Shown: positions 1 through 7,116 of the stretch, in pieces
Numbering within the stretch: position 1 is the first letter of the stretch
Layout: every line of letters begins with the position of its first letter
Source: Methanobacteriota archaeon
GTDB taxonomy: Archaea > Halobacteriota > Methanomicrobia > Methanomicrobiales > Methanocorpusculaceae
Direction of reading: 5' to 3'
DNA length: 19,573 bases
Assembly: GCA_023396065.1 (NCBI GenBank)
Contig: JAEWXF010000003.1
Coordinates: 1-19,573 of the forward strand
Translations under genes and position numbers: made by a program
Notes under the pieces: model-generated
The model's input: only the letters and a program-made list of their open reading frames with translations
Told to the model about the DNA's origin: nothing
Databases searched by the model: none

Positions 1-426
1 CTGGAACTGTTACAGATCACGTACCGCGGAGTTAGCGGCGGCATGCATCAGTATGACGTCACCACCCCGGGATACAGTGACATCATCATCGCGGAAGAAA
101 CCTCACCCGTCGTCCCGCCGACCCCGGTACCGGTTGTCAGTGACAACGGCGGCGCAGACGACGGACTTGAACTGCTGGCCCAGGCCGGAGTGAACAAACC
201 CACCCCGACCGCAACCCCAACCGCGGGAACACCGACGGTATAGCCGACGGTATCCACGAAGCCGACCGCACCAACAACCACCGCATCACCCGCTCCCACG
301 GGAACCGTGCCGGTGGGAACGGAGACCACCACACCGCAGCCTACCTCAACACAGGCACCGATTCCCGTAGCAGGGCTTCTCCTCGGCATGGGTGCCGCTG
401 CACTCATTCTGCGGCGCAACCGGTAA
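1..426 (+). pseudogene. C-terminal part of a cell-surface protein with an in-frame amber codon
   Basis: This is the 3' end of a gene that begins before the window. Frame 1 is open from base 1 to TAG at 241-243, then continues in the same frame for 60 sense codons to TAA at 424-426. Before the TAG the frame encodes the end of a folded domain and a Thr/Pro-rich stretch. After it the Thr/Pro-rich stretch goes on unchanged and ends in a hydrophobic segment (VAGLLLGMGAAALIL) followed by RRNR. That is the usual layout of archaeal surface proteins: glycosylated stalk, membrane anchor or sorting segment, basic tail. Seen: compositional continuity across the TAG. Inferred: the TAG is either a recent CAG-to-TAG nonsense mutation, which would release a protein lacking its anchor, or is read through. 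No exact family can be named from this fragment. Confidence 0.6.
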
Positions 427-632
427 TCACCCCCTTTTTCGGTAACCGGGCAATACAGGATCCGTCGGACACCTCCGCATTCGAAATATTTCCACCCCAT
501 TTGTAGTACATGCAGGCATGAATGTATACTCTGTTGGAAACATTTGATAGACAACAACCGAAAAACGCAGCAGTAGGCACCTGAATGCGGAAAACCTACA
601 TATGACGGATCTGCTGAGACCCGGGACTTACT

Positions 633-740
633 CACGGAACACACTGAATTCCACGGAAGAAAAAAACACGGAATACCGCTTCGCTTACGGAAAAAACGGA
701 AAAACTAAGGAGATTGGATGCTTCGGACCTCCGATCGATA
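633..740 (+). repeat. Left arm of a long inverted repeat (108 bases)
   Basis: This arm is the reverse complement of 832-938 over its whole length. The only difference visible is one extra A in the A-run near 659-665 (seven A here, six T opposite). The arms are separated by a 91-base spacer (741-831). No transposase or target-site duplication is visible at the ends. Confidence 0.9.
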
Positions 741-831
741 TTTTTTCCTGCAGGTCTTGTCCAAAAAGTCTAAGTCTTCGAATTGGATGACACGCTATCC
801 TGCATGGCTTGTACGCGAATCCCAGAAAACG

Positions 832-938
832 TATCGATCGGAGGTCCGAAGCATCCAATCTCCTTAGTTTTTCCGTTTTTTCCGTAAGCGAAGCGGTATT
901 CCGTGTTTTTTCTTCCGTGGAATTCAGTGTGTTCCGTG
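832..938 (-). repeat. Right arm of the long inverted repeat (107 bases)
   Basis: This arm pairs with 633-740. It and the bases just outside it contain several copies of TTCCGT, mostly extended to TTCCGTG, with two more just past the inner ones (ending near 948). A transcript of either strand would form one very long hairpin with a roughly 90-base loop. It could be a non-autonomous mobile element, a structured RNA or a genome-wide repeat; the window cannot decide. Confidence 0.9.
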
Positions 939-1151
939 CTGTTCCGTGGTTACCCACATACGTCTAAAGATGAACAAGAAACCCAATCCTAATTGCACCC
1001 CAAATATTGTATTCTGTCCAAAAATTGGGTGGTTTTATTTCAATTTCTCATTTCGAAAAAGAGGGAGAGAAGGCAAAGTGCCAAATTCGGGGTAATGTAG
1101 GGAATGACTGCGAGTACAATAAAATGCTCAGGAAAGACGCCCCAACCCCCC

Positions 1152-1157
1152 AAAAAA
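1152..1157 (-). terminator. Oligo-T terminator after purF
   Basis: A run of six T on the minus strand starts two bases after the purF stop codon and is followed by a G/C-rich tract. T-runs of this kind are the usual intrinsic terminators of archaeal RNA polymerase. Confidence 0.55.
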
Positions 1158-1158
1158 G

Positions 1159-2571
1159 TTATTCCAGATTCCTGCACTGATACGGATCGATAAGCACAAC
1201 CTGACGCAGATCCCTCTCCTCATTAGGAATTGCCAGCGGATACTTCCCGGTCAGACATCCGGTACAAAGCTGATGAAACGGCAGGCCGATTGCCTTGACC
1301 AGCCCCTCAATGGAAACATGCGCCAGACTGGTGGCCCGGATCTCCTCCCGGACCATTTCCACGGACTTATGATTCGATATCAGCTCAGCGCGGGTGGGAA
1401 AATCCGTTCCCAGATAACAGGGAGCAATAATCGGCGGCGATGCAACCCGGAGATGCACCTCTTTTGCACCAAACTCCCGGACAAGCGCAATAATACGCCG
1501 GGAGGTAGTCCCCCGGACAACACTGTCATCAACCAGTACCACAGATTTATCCGTAATATGCCCGCGAACCGGATTCAGCTTCATACGGACCGCCATCTCC
1601 CGCTTCTCCTGCGTAGGCATAATAAAGGTCCGGCCGGTGTACCGGTTTTTGATCAGGGCTTCCCGGAAAGGAATACCGGACTCATGAGAATACCCCGTCG
1701 CAGCAGCGGTACCGGAATCCGGGACCGGTGAGACAATGTCCGCCTCTGCCGGAGACTCTCTTGCAAGCATCTCCCCGGTTCTCTGCCTCACTTCATACAC
1801 AGAGACCCCGTCAATGACCGAATCAGCCCGGGCAAAATAAATGTACTCAAACACGCAGTGGGCACAGGAAGAAGCACGCATGATTCTGTGCGAATAAATC
1901 GTATCATCCTCAACCCGCAGACTCTCCCCGGGGACAACATCCCGGAGAAGTTCAGCCCCCACAGCGTCCAGCGCCACACTTTCCGATGCAACAATGTGAC
2001 CGCCGTCCGGAAACCGTCCCAGACAAAGCGGCTTAATCCCGAGAGGATCACGGAATGCATACAGGACCCCGTCAAGCATGAAAAGGACCGCATAGGAACC
2101 CTTAATGGTCCGCATACAGAAACTCACTGCCTCGTCTGCGGTATGACCGTGGATGATCTCATTTGCGAGGATTGCCGCAATGACCTCGGTATCCGACGTC
2201 GTAGAGAAAATATGACCGCGCCCCTCGTACTCATACCGCAGCTCATCCGTATTGATGAGGTTCCCGTTGTGGACCACCGAGAGCGTGTGATCGCGGAACA
2301 TAAAGTTGAACGGCTGGATGTTCTCCGGCTTGGATCCCCCGGTGGTCGGATATCGGACATGACCGATACCGGTTTTACCGCAGAGGCATCTCAGAACCTC
2401 CGTGGTAAATACCTCCCCGACCAGTCCGTATCCCTTAAATTTGTGTACGATACCGTTGTCATACACAGACATTCCCGCACTTTCCTGACCACGATGCTGG
2501 AGCGCATACAATGCCCAGTACAACGAACCGGCCACTCCCGAACTGCTGACGATCCCTGCGATGCCGCACAT
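1159..2571 (-). CDS. purF: Amidophosphoribosyltransferase (glutamine PRPP amidotransferase)
   Basis: Catalyses the first committed step of purine synthesis: PRPP and glutamine give phosphoribosylamine. The start at 2571 is chosen because it places the catalytic cysteine at residue 2 (MCGIAG), as the N-terminal-nucleophile glutaminase domain requires; a longer open frame upstream is only the shadow of pdaD. The product is 470 residues, normal for the family. The glutaminase half shows QHRGQESAG (25-33) and HNGNL (101-105). The phosphoribosyltransferase half shows the PRPP loop VVLVDDSVVRGTTS (about 344-357). Cys236, Cys385, Cys436 and Cys439 match the spacing of the [4Fe-4S] ligands of the Bacillus-type enzyme, so an oxygen-sensitive cluster is likely. 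It lies 76 bases downstream of pdaD on the same strand and may be co-transcribed. No clear ribosome binding site is seen. Confidence 0.97.
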   Translation of the reverse strand: MCGIAGIVSSSGVAGSLYWALYALQHRGQESAGMSVYDNGIVHKFKGYGLVGEVFTTEVLRCLCGKTGIGHVRYPTTGGSKPENIQPFNFMFRDHTLSVVHNGNLINTDELRYEYEGRGHIFSTTSDTEVIAAILANEIIHGHTADEAVSFCMRTIKGSYAVLFMLDGVLYAFRDPLGIKPLCLGRFPDGGHIVASESVALDAVGAELLRDVVPGESLRVEDDTIYSHRIMRASSCAHCVFEYIYFARADSVIDGVSVYEVRQRTGEMLARESPAEADIVSPVPDSGTAAATGYSHESGIPFREALIKNRYTGRTFIMPTQEKREMAVRMKLNPVRGHITDKSVVLVDDSVVRGTTSRRIIALVREFGAKEVHLRVASPPIIAPCYLGTDFPTRAELISNHKSVEMVREEIRATSLAHVSIEGLVKAIGLPFHQLCTGCLTGKYPLAIPNEERDLRQVVLIDPYQCRNLE

Positions 2572-2647
2572 ATCTGTATACGTATTGGTGCCCGGGGAAT
2601 TTAGTTCTGTGTCCCGATGCAGATACCGGTTCAAAAATCCGCACAAT

Positions 2648-3214
2648 TCATGCTGACTTAGATTCCGGCAGAACAAACACCGCGGCAACGACAACCGTCG
2701 TCCACGTACCATCACTCCCGCAGATCGCGGATGCGGAGATGTGGCTGGTCTTGATGATTTTGCCGCTCGCAAGATACACCTGCTCGCGTTCCTGCCAGGC
2801 AGTCTCCGGATCAAACGGGATATCCATGATCGTTGCAAGCATCGTGGCGGCGATATCCTCGGCATACTCGCCGCATTCATGCCCGGAAACATTGACGGCA
2901 TGATGTTCGGAGAGATAACCGTGTTGTATCTGGTGAATCTCCGGGACCGCAAGACCGACCGCTGCGGCGATACGCTGACCCGGAACATTGGTTTGCGTCC
3001 GCGCCATAACACAGTAGACGATTTCTCCAGGGGAAAAATACGGCAGACCTTCCTCGCGGGAGATGATCTCGGCATCCGGCGGCATAATGGAAGAAACCGT
3101 AACCAGATTATACTGGGCAATTCCTGCTTCCCGGAGTGCCATCTCAAAAGAGACCAGCTTATCTTTGTGCACTCCTGAACCTCTGGTGAAAAACACCTTC
3201 GCCGGAACAACCAT
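2648..3214 (-). CDS. pdaD: Pyruvoyl-dependent arginine decarboxylase
   Basis: Converts arginine to agmatine, which archaea use for polyamines and for agmatidine in tRNA-Ile. The 188-residue protein contains NLVTVSSIMPP (36-46). In the characterised Methanocaldococcus enzyme the proenzyme cleaves itself between two such serines and the second becomes the pyruvoyl cofactor, here predicted between Ser41 and Ser42. PGEIVYCVMA and the glycine-rich segments that follow also fit the family. The C-terminus ends near ESKSA, somewhat longer than the roughly 165-residue Methanocaldococcus protein. It is divergent from the ribonucleotide reductase gene. A small inverted repeat (GTTCT-TT-AGAAC, 3216-3227) sits just upstream of the start and may be fortuitous. 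Confidence 0.95.
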   Translation of the reverse strand: MVVPAKVFFTRGSGVHKDKLVSFEMALREAGIAQYNLVTVSSIMPPDAEIISREEGLPYFSPGEIVYCVMARTQTNVPGQRIAAAVGLAVPEIHQIQHGYLSEHHAVNVSGHECGEYAEDIAATMLATIMDIPFDPETAWQEREQVYLASGKIIKTSHISASAICGSDGTWTTVVVAAVFVLPESKSA

Positions 3215-3395
3215 AGTTCTTTAGAACGTTGCCGTGCACCTCATTAATGGTTGTGATTTACCCGGCAGACCAAACGTGAAAGGGTTAATACTCGTGGTCG
3301 CCAATTACTTGATACGTACTCTGCACCCTGTCTCCGAGAGACTCCGGTTTCCGGCGGCAAAAGAAATATTGTACAAGGAATATCAGGTTGATTTT

Positions 3396-5600
3396 ATGGC
3401 GGACTCAGTTGTAGACAGTATTCTCGCGGCACGATACTACCGGACCGGTGAGAAATCCTTTGAGGATGTATGCCGCCGGGTGGCGGACGCTCTCGGCGAA
3501 ACCCCTGAGGAGACAAAAGAATATTTTGATGCGATGATGGGCCTCGAATTTCTGCCGAACTCGCCGACACTGATGAACGCGGGAACACCGCTCGGACAGT
3601 TGTCAGCATGTTTCACGCTGCCGGTGAATGATTCCCTGCCGGAGATTTTTGATGCGATCCGCTGGGGTGCAATAATCCATCAGTCCGGAGGCGGGACGGG
3701 TTACAACTTCTCCCACCTCCGGCCGGAGGGATCTCCGGTCCGGTCCACGGATGGTGTTGCGTCCGGTCCGGTCTCGTTTATGCGGGTGTTTAACGCCGCA
3801 ACAGATGTGATTAAGCAGGGTGGCCGCAGACGCGGAGCGAACATGGGTATTCTGAACGTCTGGCACCCGGACATCATGAAGTTCATCCGAAGTAAGGCGA
3901 AAGAGGGTGACTTCTCAAACTTCAACATCTCGGTGATGGTCAGCGATGAGTTCATGCAGGCCGTGGCCTCCGGAGACCTGGATCGTGTCTGGGTTACAAC
4001 AACAGAAGGGGAGAGTGTTACCGTCCGGGAGATCTGGGACGGTATTGTAGAGGGCGTCTGGAAAAACGGTGAACCGGGCATTCTGTTCTACGACACGATT
4101 AATACGAAGAATCCTACCCCCCAGCTCGGACCGATCGACACGACAAATCCCTGCGGTGAGCAGCCGCTGCTGCCGTTTGAGTCCTGTGTTCTCGGCAGTA
4201 TCAACCTGGCGAAGTTCATCCGTGCGGACGGGGTGAACTACGACGCACTGGATGCAATGACCCGGATGGCGGTCCGGTTCCTTGATGCAGTGATTACCAA
4301 GAATGTGTTCCCGATTGAGGAGATTAAGGAAGCGACGAACCGCACCCGCAAAGTAGGTCTTGGCCTGATGGGCGTGCATGATGCAATGCTCATGCTCCGG
4401 ATTCCGTATGATTCTGAGGCGGGACGGAACTTCTGTGAGGAGGTTATGGCACGGATCAACCGTGTAGCAATGGAGGAGTCGGAGAAACGCGGGAGAGAGA
4501 TCGGAACGTTCCCGGCCTATGCAGGGTCAATCTGGGATCAGCAGGGCAGAATTATGCGCAACGCCGCTCTGACGACAATTGCACCGACGGGCACAATTTC
4601 CCTCCTTGCAGGATGCTCATCTGGTATTGAGCCGGTGTTTTCGTATGCATATACCCGCAGAAACACAGTAAACAAGACGTTTATTATGGTACATCCGTAC
4701 TTTGAAGCTGAGCTTCGCCGGGTGATTGCCGGTCTTGGTTTCGTCGGGGATGAGGCAGAAGCAAAGCGTGACGAGGTAATTAATCACGTACATGAGACAG
4801 GGTCGGTGCAGGATGTCCTGTGGCTTCCGGAGGCGTTCCGTGCGGTGTTTAAGACGGCTCTGGATATTCAGTGGAAAGACCACGTGCTGATGCAGGCCGT
4901 TTTCCAGAAACATGTGCATGCATCAATTTCGAAAACGATCAATATGCCCATTTCGGCTACGAAAGAGGATGTGGCAAGTGCGGTTCTGCTTGCGTGGCAG
5001 GAGGGCATTAAAGGAATGACGCTGTATCGGACCGGGTCGCGGGAGGACGTGGTTCTGGCACTTGAAAAGAAAGAGGAACCGAAAGAGGATGCAGCAGTTC
5101 CGGAACCGAAGGTTGTGCAGCCGCTGCTGTTCTCCCGGCCGCGTGAACTGGACGGCAGGACATTCCTGGCACAGTCGGGATGCTGCCGTCTGTATATTAC
5201 CGTGAATCTGCTGGACGGAAAGCCGATGGAAGTATTCATCAGAACAGTCGGTGCAGGCTGCGAGGCAAGCAGTAACGCCCTTGGCCGGAGTATCAGTACC
5301 GGTCTGCAGAACGGCGTGCCGTATGAGAAGTTCGTGAAGCAGTTTGCAAAAGTGAGCTGCATCTCGGCTCTCCGGAATAAGAATTCGGAGGGTATGTCCT
5401 GTGCGGATGTTGTCGGAAAGTGTATCGAACTTGCCGCAACGAATCAGGCGATTACAACACTGGACAACTGGACAGTGCAGACCGTCCTGCCGGGTGTGAA
5501 GAAAGGAAACCCGTGTCCCGAGTGCGGGGAACCGCTGGACTTCGGCGAGGGATGCAATATGGGTATCTGTAAACACTGCGGCTGGTCAGGCTGCAGCTGA
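3396..5600 (+). CDS. nrdJ: Adenosylcobalamin-dependent (class II) ribonucleoside-diphosphate reductase
   Basis: Makes deoxyribonucleotides with a B12-derived radical, needing no oxygen. From ATG 3396 the product is 734 residues. Motifs in order: QLSACFTLPV with one redox cysteine; SGGGTGYNFS; NPCGEQ with the thiyl-radical cysteine at Cys253; ESCVLGSINL with the partner cysteine; PTGTISLLAGCSSGIEP; then a TSCPD domain (about 580-695) and a C-terminal cysteine tail (CPECG ... CKHCGWSGCS) that probably re-reduces the active site. No ATP-cone is visible at the N-terminus. The frame is open back to GTG 3234, but that start would leave only 19 bases to the divergent pdaD start. The extra 54 residues look unlike the family, and ATG 3396 has AGGT seven bases upstream. 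I prefer 3396 at moderate confidence. Confidence 0.93.
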   Translation: MADSVVDSILAARYYRTGEKSFEDVCRRVADALGETPEETKEYFDAMMGLEFLPNSPTLMNAGTPLGQLSACFTLPVNDSLPEIFDAIRWGAIIHQSGGGTGYNFSHLRPEGSPVRSTDGVASGPVSFMRVFNAATDVIKQGGRRRGANMGILNVWHPDIMKFIRSKAKEGDFSNFNISVMVSDEFMQAVASGDLDRVWVTTTEGESVTVREIWDGIVEGVWKNGEPGILFYDTINTKNPTPQLGPIDTTNPCGEQPLLPFESCVLGSINLAKFIRADGVNYDALDAMTRMAVRFLDAVITKNVFPIEEIKEATNRTRKVGLGLMGVHDAMLMLRIPYDSEAGRNFCEEVMARINRVAMEESEKRGREIGTFPAYAGSIWDQQGRIMRNAALTTIAPTGTISLLAGCSSGIEPVFSYAYTRRNTVNKTFIMVHPYFEAELRRVIAGLGFVGDEAEAKRDEVINHVHETGSVQDVLWLPEAFRAVFKTALDIQWKDHVLMQAVFQKHVHASISKTINMPISATKEDVASAVLLAWQEGIKGMTLYRTGSREDVVLALEKKEEPKEDAAVPEPKVVQPLLFSRPRELDGRTFLAQSGCCRLYITVNLLDGKPMEVFIRTVGAGCEASSNALGRSISTGLQNGVPYEKFVKQFAKVSCISALRNKNSEGMSCADVVGKCIELAATNQAITTLDNWTVQTVLPGVKKGNPCPECGEPLDFGEGCNMGICKHCGWSGCS

Positions 5601-5610
5601 TCGAACACGC

Positions 5611-5728
5611 ACGTTTCTAATGTAGGGTCTGCTGCCCCGGGACGGGGCAGCAGCAAAGCCCAAGTCCGAAGGACTTGAGCGGTACGCAAGCCTAAAGGGC
5701 TTGCACGCGACCCTACAGAAAAGCACGT
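5611..5728 (+). ncRNA. Candidate structured RNA with a four-way junction
   Basis: A 9-bp closing helix (TGTAGGGTC 5621-5629 with GACCCTACA 5709-5717) encloses three perfect hairpins. Hairpin 1: TGCTGCCCCG/CGGGGCAGCA (5630-5639, 5643-5652), loop GGA. Hairpin 2: CAAGTCC/GGACTTG (5661-5667, 5671-5677), loop GAA. Hairpin 3: GCAAGCC/GGCTTGC (5686-5692, 5698-5704), loop TAAAG. TTTC 5614-5617 and GAAA 5718-5721 can extend the closing helix across a bulge. The pairing is seen directly. That it is an expressed RNA is inferred. The strand is uncertain because the helices exist on both; plus is favoured by the T6 run downstream. It lacks tRNA signatures such as a TTC loop and a CCA-ready acceptor. It could also be the 3' untranslated end of the reductase mRNA or a dispersed repeat. 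Confidence 0.4.
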
Positions 5729-5838
5729 CTTCGACGCACTCGCCCTTCGGGCTGCGGAGTCTTGCACGGTTGGTCCTCTCATCACCGGCATGGAGGGCGT
5801 GATACCGGGCAGGGGGTAGCACGCCGCACAAGAATCTG

Positions 5839-5844
5839 TTTTTT
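5839..5844 (+). terminator. Oligo-T terminator after the structured region
   Basis: Six T in a row follow the hairpin at 5796-5825 on the plus strand. It would end transcripts from the reductase gene or from the candidate structured RNA before the secreted-protein gene. Confidence 0.5.
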
Positions 5845-5904
5845 AGTATCCCTCACGAGAGTTTGTCCAATCTCTTTATCGCCGGTGTCAACCGATATAC
5901 CGGC

Positions 5905-6741
5905 ATGACGACACGGAGAACTGAAGGGTATCTGGTTATGCTTCTGCTGTGCAATCTGCTGTTTGGCACGGCTGCGGCAGTCGGGATAGAGCCGATTGCT
6001 GATGTTCCGCTTGGCCGGGACGTAACGATTTCCGGAACCGCCGACTGCGATTCAGTGAGAGTTATGCTGATATTTACCCCCGAGTATCCGGAGCGGGCGG
6101 CAGTCCTGACAGTGCCCTGCTCTGCGGATCAGCACCGCTGGTCAGCGGTGTTCAACGGAAGTCTCTTTCATCCGGGGACGTATCTGGTTTTCGCAGATGC
6201 CGACTCGTATGACCCTGAAAAACGAGAGCACGCTACGCTGAATGTCACGATGCAGACCGAACACCAGTGGATTACAATCGATCCTATTTCGGACCAGCCG
6301 AACGGATCGGTGATTCTCTTCTCCGGAAAAACCGGCCTGCATTCTTATCAGCAGATGTTTTTTGAACTGCTGCCGGTGTCTGAATATTTTTCCGGGAACG
6401 TCTCATCAACAGTCCCCCAGTACTCCATGCGGACCTTTGTCTATCCCGTGGCCGGCAGCGACGGAGAAAACCGGTGGAATGTTTCGGTAAACACCGCATC
6501 GTTTCCTCCCGGAAAATATTCTGTGCGTCTGGCTGCATTCGGGTATGACGAGGGAACAGAACTTGTCCTGCCGACCAACGGATTTTCCCTCATCCCCCGG
6601 TGGGATGTGTATGCAGAGGGCACGGATATTTTGATCTCTGCGACGCAGGAATTTGTACTGACTGAGGATGTAAAGATTTCTGCATCATCGGTCAGATCTT
6701 TGAAATTCCTGCAGAGATGGTTGCAATCCATTTTCTCGTGA
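5905..6741 (+). CDS. Secreted protein of unknown function, apparently truncated at its C-terminus
   Basis: ATG 5905 is chosen because a signal peptide follows at once (basic MTTRR, then YLVMLLLCNLLFGTAAA); the frame also runs upstream to a TTG at 5863 without sense. The 278-residue product appears to hold two or more beta-rich repeats; one starts at WITIDPISDQPNGS and ends with PPGKYSVRLAAFGYDEG. This resembles secreted or S-layer-associated domains common in Methanomicrobiales (DUF3821-like; from memory, not checked). A further repeat starts at WDVYAEGTDILISATQEFVL but breaks off. The last 16 or so residues do not resemble the repeat, and no Thr/Pro stalk or membrane anchor follows. At the break another frame becomes coding-like (6672-6791). 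The protein therefore looks like a truncated relative of anchored surface proteins, possibly now released or non-functional. No ribosome binding site is seen. Confidence 0.7.
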   Translation: MTTRRTEGYLVMLLLCNLLFGTAAAVGIEPIADVPLGRDVTISGTADCDSVRVMLIFTPEYPERAAVLTVPCSADQHRWSAVFNGSLFHPGTYLVFADADSYDPEKREHATLNVTMQTEHQWITIDPISDQPNGSVILFSGKTGLHSYQQMFFELLPVSEYFSGNVSSTVPQYSMRTFVYPVAGSDGENRWNVSVNTASFPPGKYSVRLAAFGYDEGTELVLPTNGFSLIPRWDVYAEGTDILISATQEFVLTEDVKISASSVRSLKFLQRWLQSIFS

Positions 6742-6791
6742 GAGGTCCGGAAATGTACCGGCACATTGACACCCTCTATGACCACATCTGA
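6672..6791 (+). pseudogene. Possible remnant of another gene's 3' end
   Basis: In the frame two bases ahead of the secreted-protein frame, the DNA reads GCKDFCIIGQIFEI, then PAEMVAIHFLVRGPEMYRHI, then DTLYDHI and a TGA at 6789-6791. Residue composition and codon choice look like genuine protein, unlike the overlapping tail of the secreted-protein frame. The frame is closed upstream by a TGA at 6669-6671 and has no start codon, so it is not a complete gene. A deletion joining two genes is the simplest reading. The parent family was not recognised. Confidence 0.35.
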
Positions 6792-6854
6792 AAAAACATC
6801 CCGACAACAGGGACAAAGACGTCAGAAAAACGAACCCGTCGCCCGACTTTTAAG

Positions 6855-6893
6855 AAAAAAAGGGCAGTTGAAAAAATGAGACTCCTGAAAAAA
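6855..6893 (-). terminator. Triple oligo-T terminator after the rubredoxin gene
   Basis: On the minus strand three T-runs (T6 at 6893-6888, T6 at 6876-6871, T7 at 6861-6855) follow the rubredoxin stop within 50 bases, a strong archaeal termination signal. Confidence 0.65.
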
Positions 6894-6903
6894 TGTGGAG
6901 AAA

Positions 6904-7077
6904 TTAATCCTCAATCTTCCGGAACAGCCCCGGCTTACTTTTCGGAATCATGCAGGTAGGGCATTTCCATGTATCCGGAATATCCTCATACTTCGTACCT
7001 GCCGGAATTCCATGCTTCGGATCACCCAGATCTTCATCATAGATGTACGCACAGAAAATACAGAGATATTTTGCCAT
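6904..7077 (-). CDS. Rubredoxin
   Basis: A small iron-sulfur-type electron carrier with one Fe held by four cysteines. The 57-residue product from ATG 7077 has both CxxC hairpins (CIFC near the N-terminus and CPTC) and the family pattern in between (Tyr-rich strand, GDP, GIPAGT, EDIPDTWKCP). The frame extends to a TTG at 7095, but the ATG fits the normal rubredoxin N-terminus, and GGGAG lies about 11 bases upstream of it. It follows the CLC-motif protein gene on the same strand after a 39-base gap, so the two are probably co-transcribed. Methanogen rubredoxins often serve oxygen or peroxide detoxification; the partner here is unknown. Confidence 0.95.
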   Translation of the reverse strand: MAKYLCIFCAYIYDEDLGDPKHGIPAGTKYEDIPDTWKCPTCMIPKSKPGLFRKIED

Positions 7078-7116
7078 AATGTACTTTTCTCCCAAGCGAA
7101 ATAAATATCCTCGGAT

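Larger units (their letters stand above)
427..1158. other. Gene-poor intergenic region carrying a long inverted repeat
   Basis: No convincing protein gene lies here; the short open frames inside the repeat arms are by-products of the repeat. A T5 run at 436-440 just after the surface-protein stop may be its terminator. The middle is occupied by the inverted repeat at 633-938. From 939 to 1151 the sequence is A/T-rich. It contains a smaller inverted pair, ACCCAAT near 982 and ATTGGGT near 1022, of unclear meaning. Nothing else is recognisable. Confidence 0.6.
5601..5904. other. Structured intergenic region between the reductase and secreted-protein genes
   Basis: No protein gene is seen. The first half can fold into a four-way junction (5611-5728). 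Further hairpins follow: ACTC/GAGT enclosing GCCC-TTC-GGGC at 5738-5760, and a longer one at 5796-5825. A T6 run at 5839-5844 closes the block. The last 60 bases lead to the next gene and contain GCCGGT (5881-5886) and ACCGGC (5899-5904), an inverted pair touching the start codon. Confidence 0.6.

Noticed and set aside
1..426. Pyrrolysine insertion as the primary explanation for the amber codon
   Set aside because: No pyl genes or methylamine methyltransferases are in the window, and the codon sits in a low-complexity stalk where Pyl has no known role; a CAG-to-TAG change is simpler. It is kept only as an option.
633..938. Insertion sequence or CRISPR array
   Set aside because: There is no transposase frame and no flanking duplication; there are only two inverted copies, not a series of regularly spaced direct repeats.
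602..957. Short open frames inside the inverted repeat arms
   Set aside because: The two arms encode the same peptide on opposite strands purely because of the repeat; there is no ribosome binding site or family likeness.
2572..3210. Long minus-strand extension of the purF frame giving a 683-residue reading
   Set aside because: The extension overlaps pdaD in another frame, has Arg/Ser-rich shadow composition, and would bury the catalytic Cys2 of PurF.
3216..3227. GTTCT-TT-AGAAC inverted repeat before pdaD as an operator
   Set aside because: It is short, A/T-centred, adjoins the start codon without an identifiable promoter, and is expected by chance at this length.
5611..5728. tRNA gene
   Set aside because: The cloverleaf-like fold has a 9-bp closing helix, no TTC-loop consensus, no 7-base anticodon loop and tri- or pentaloops only.
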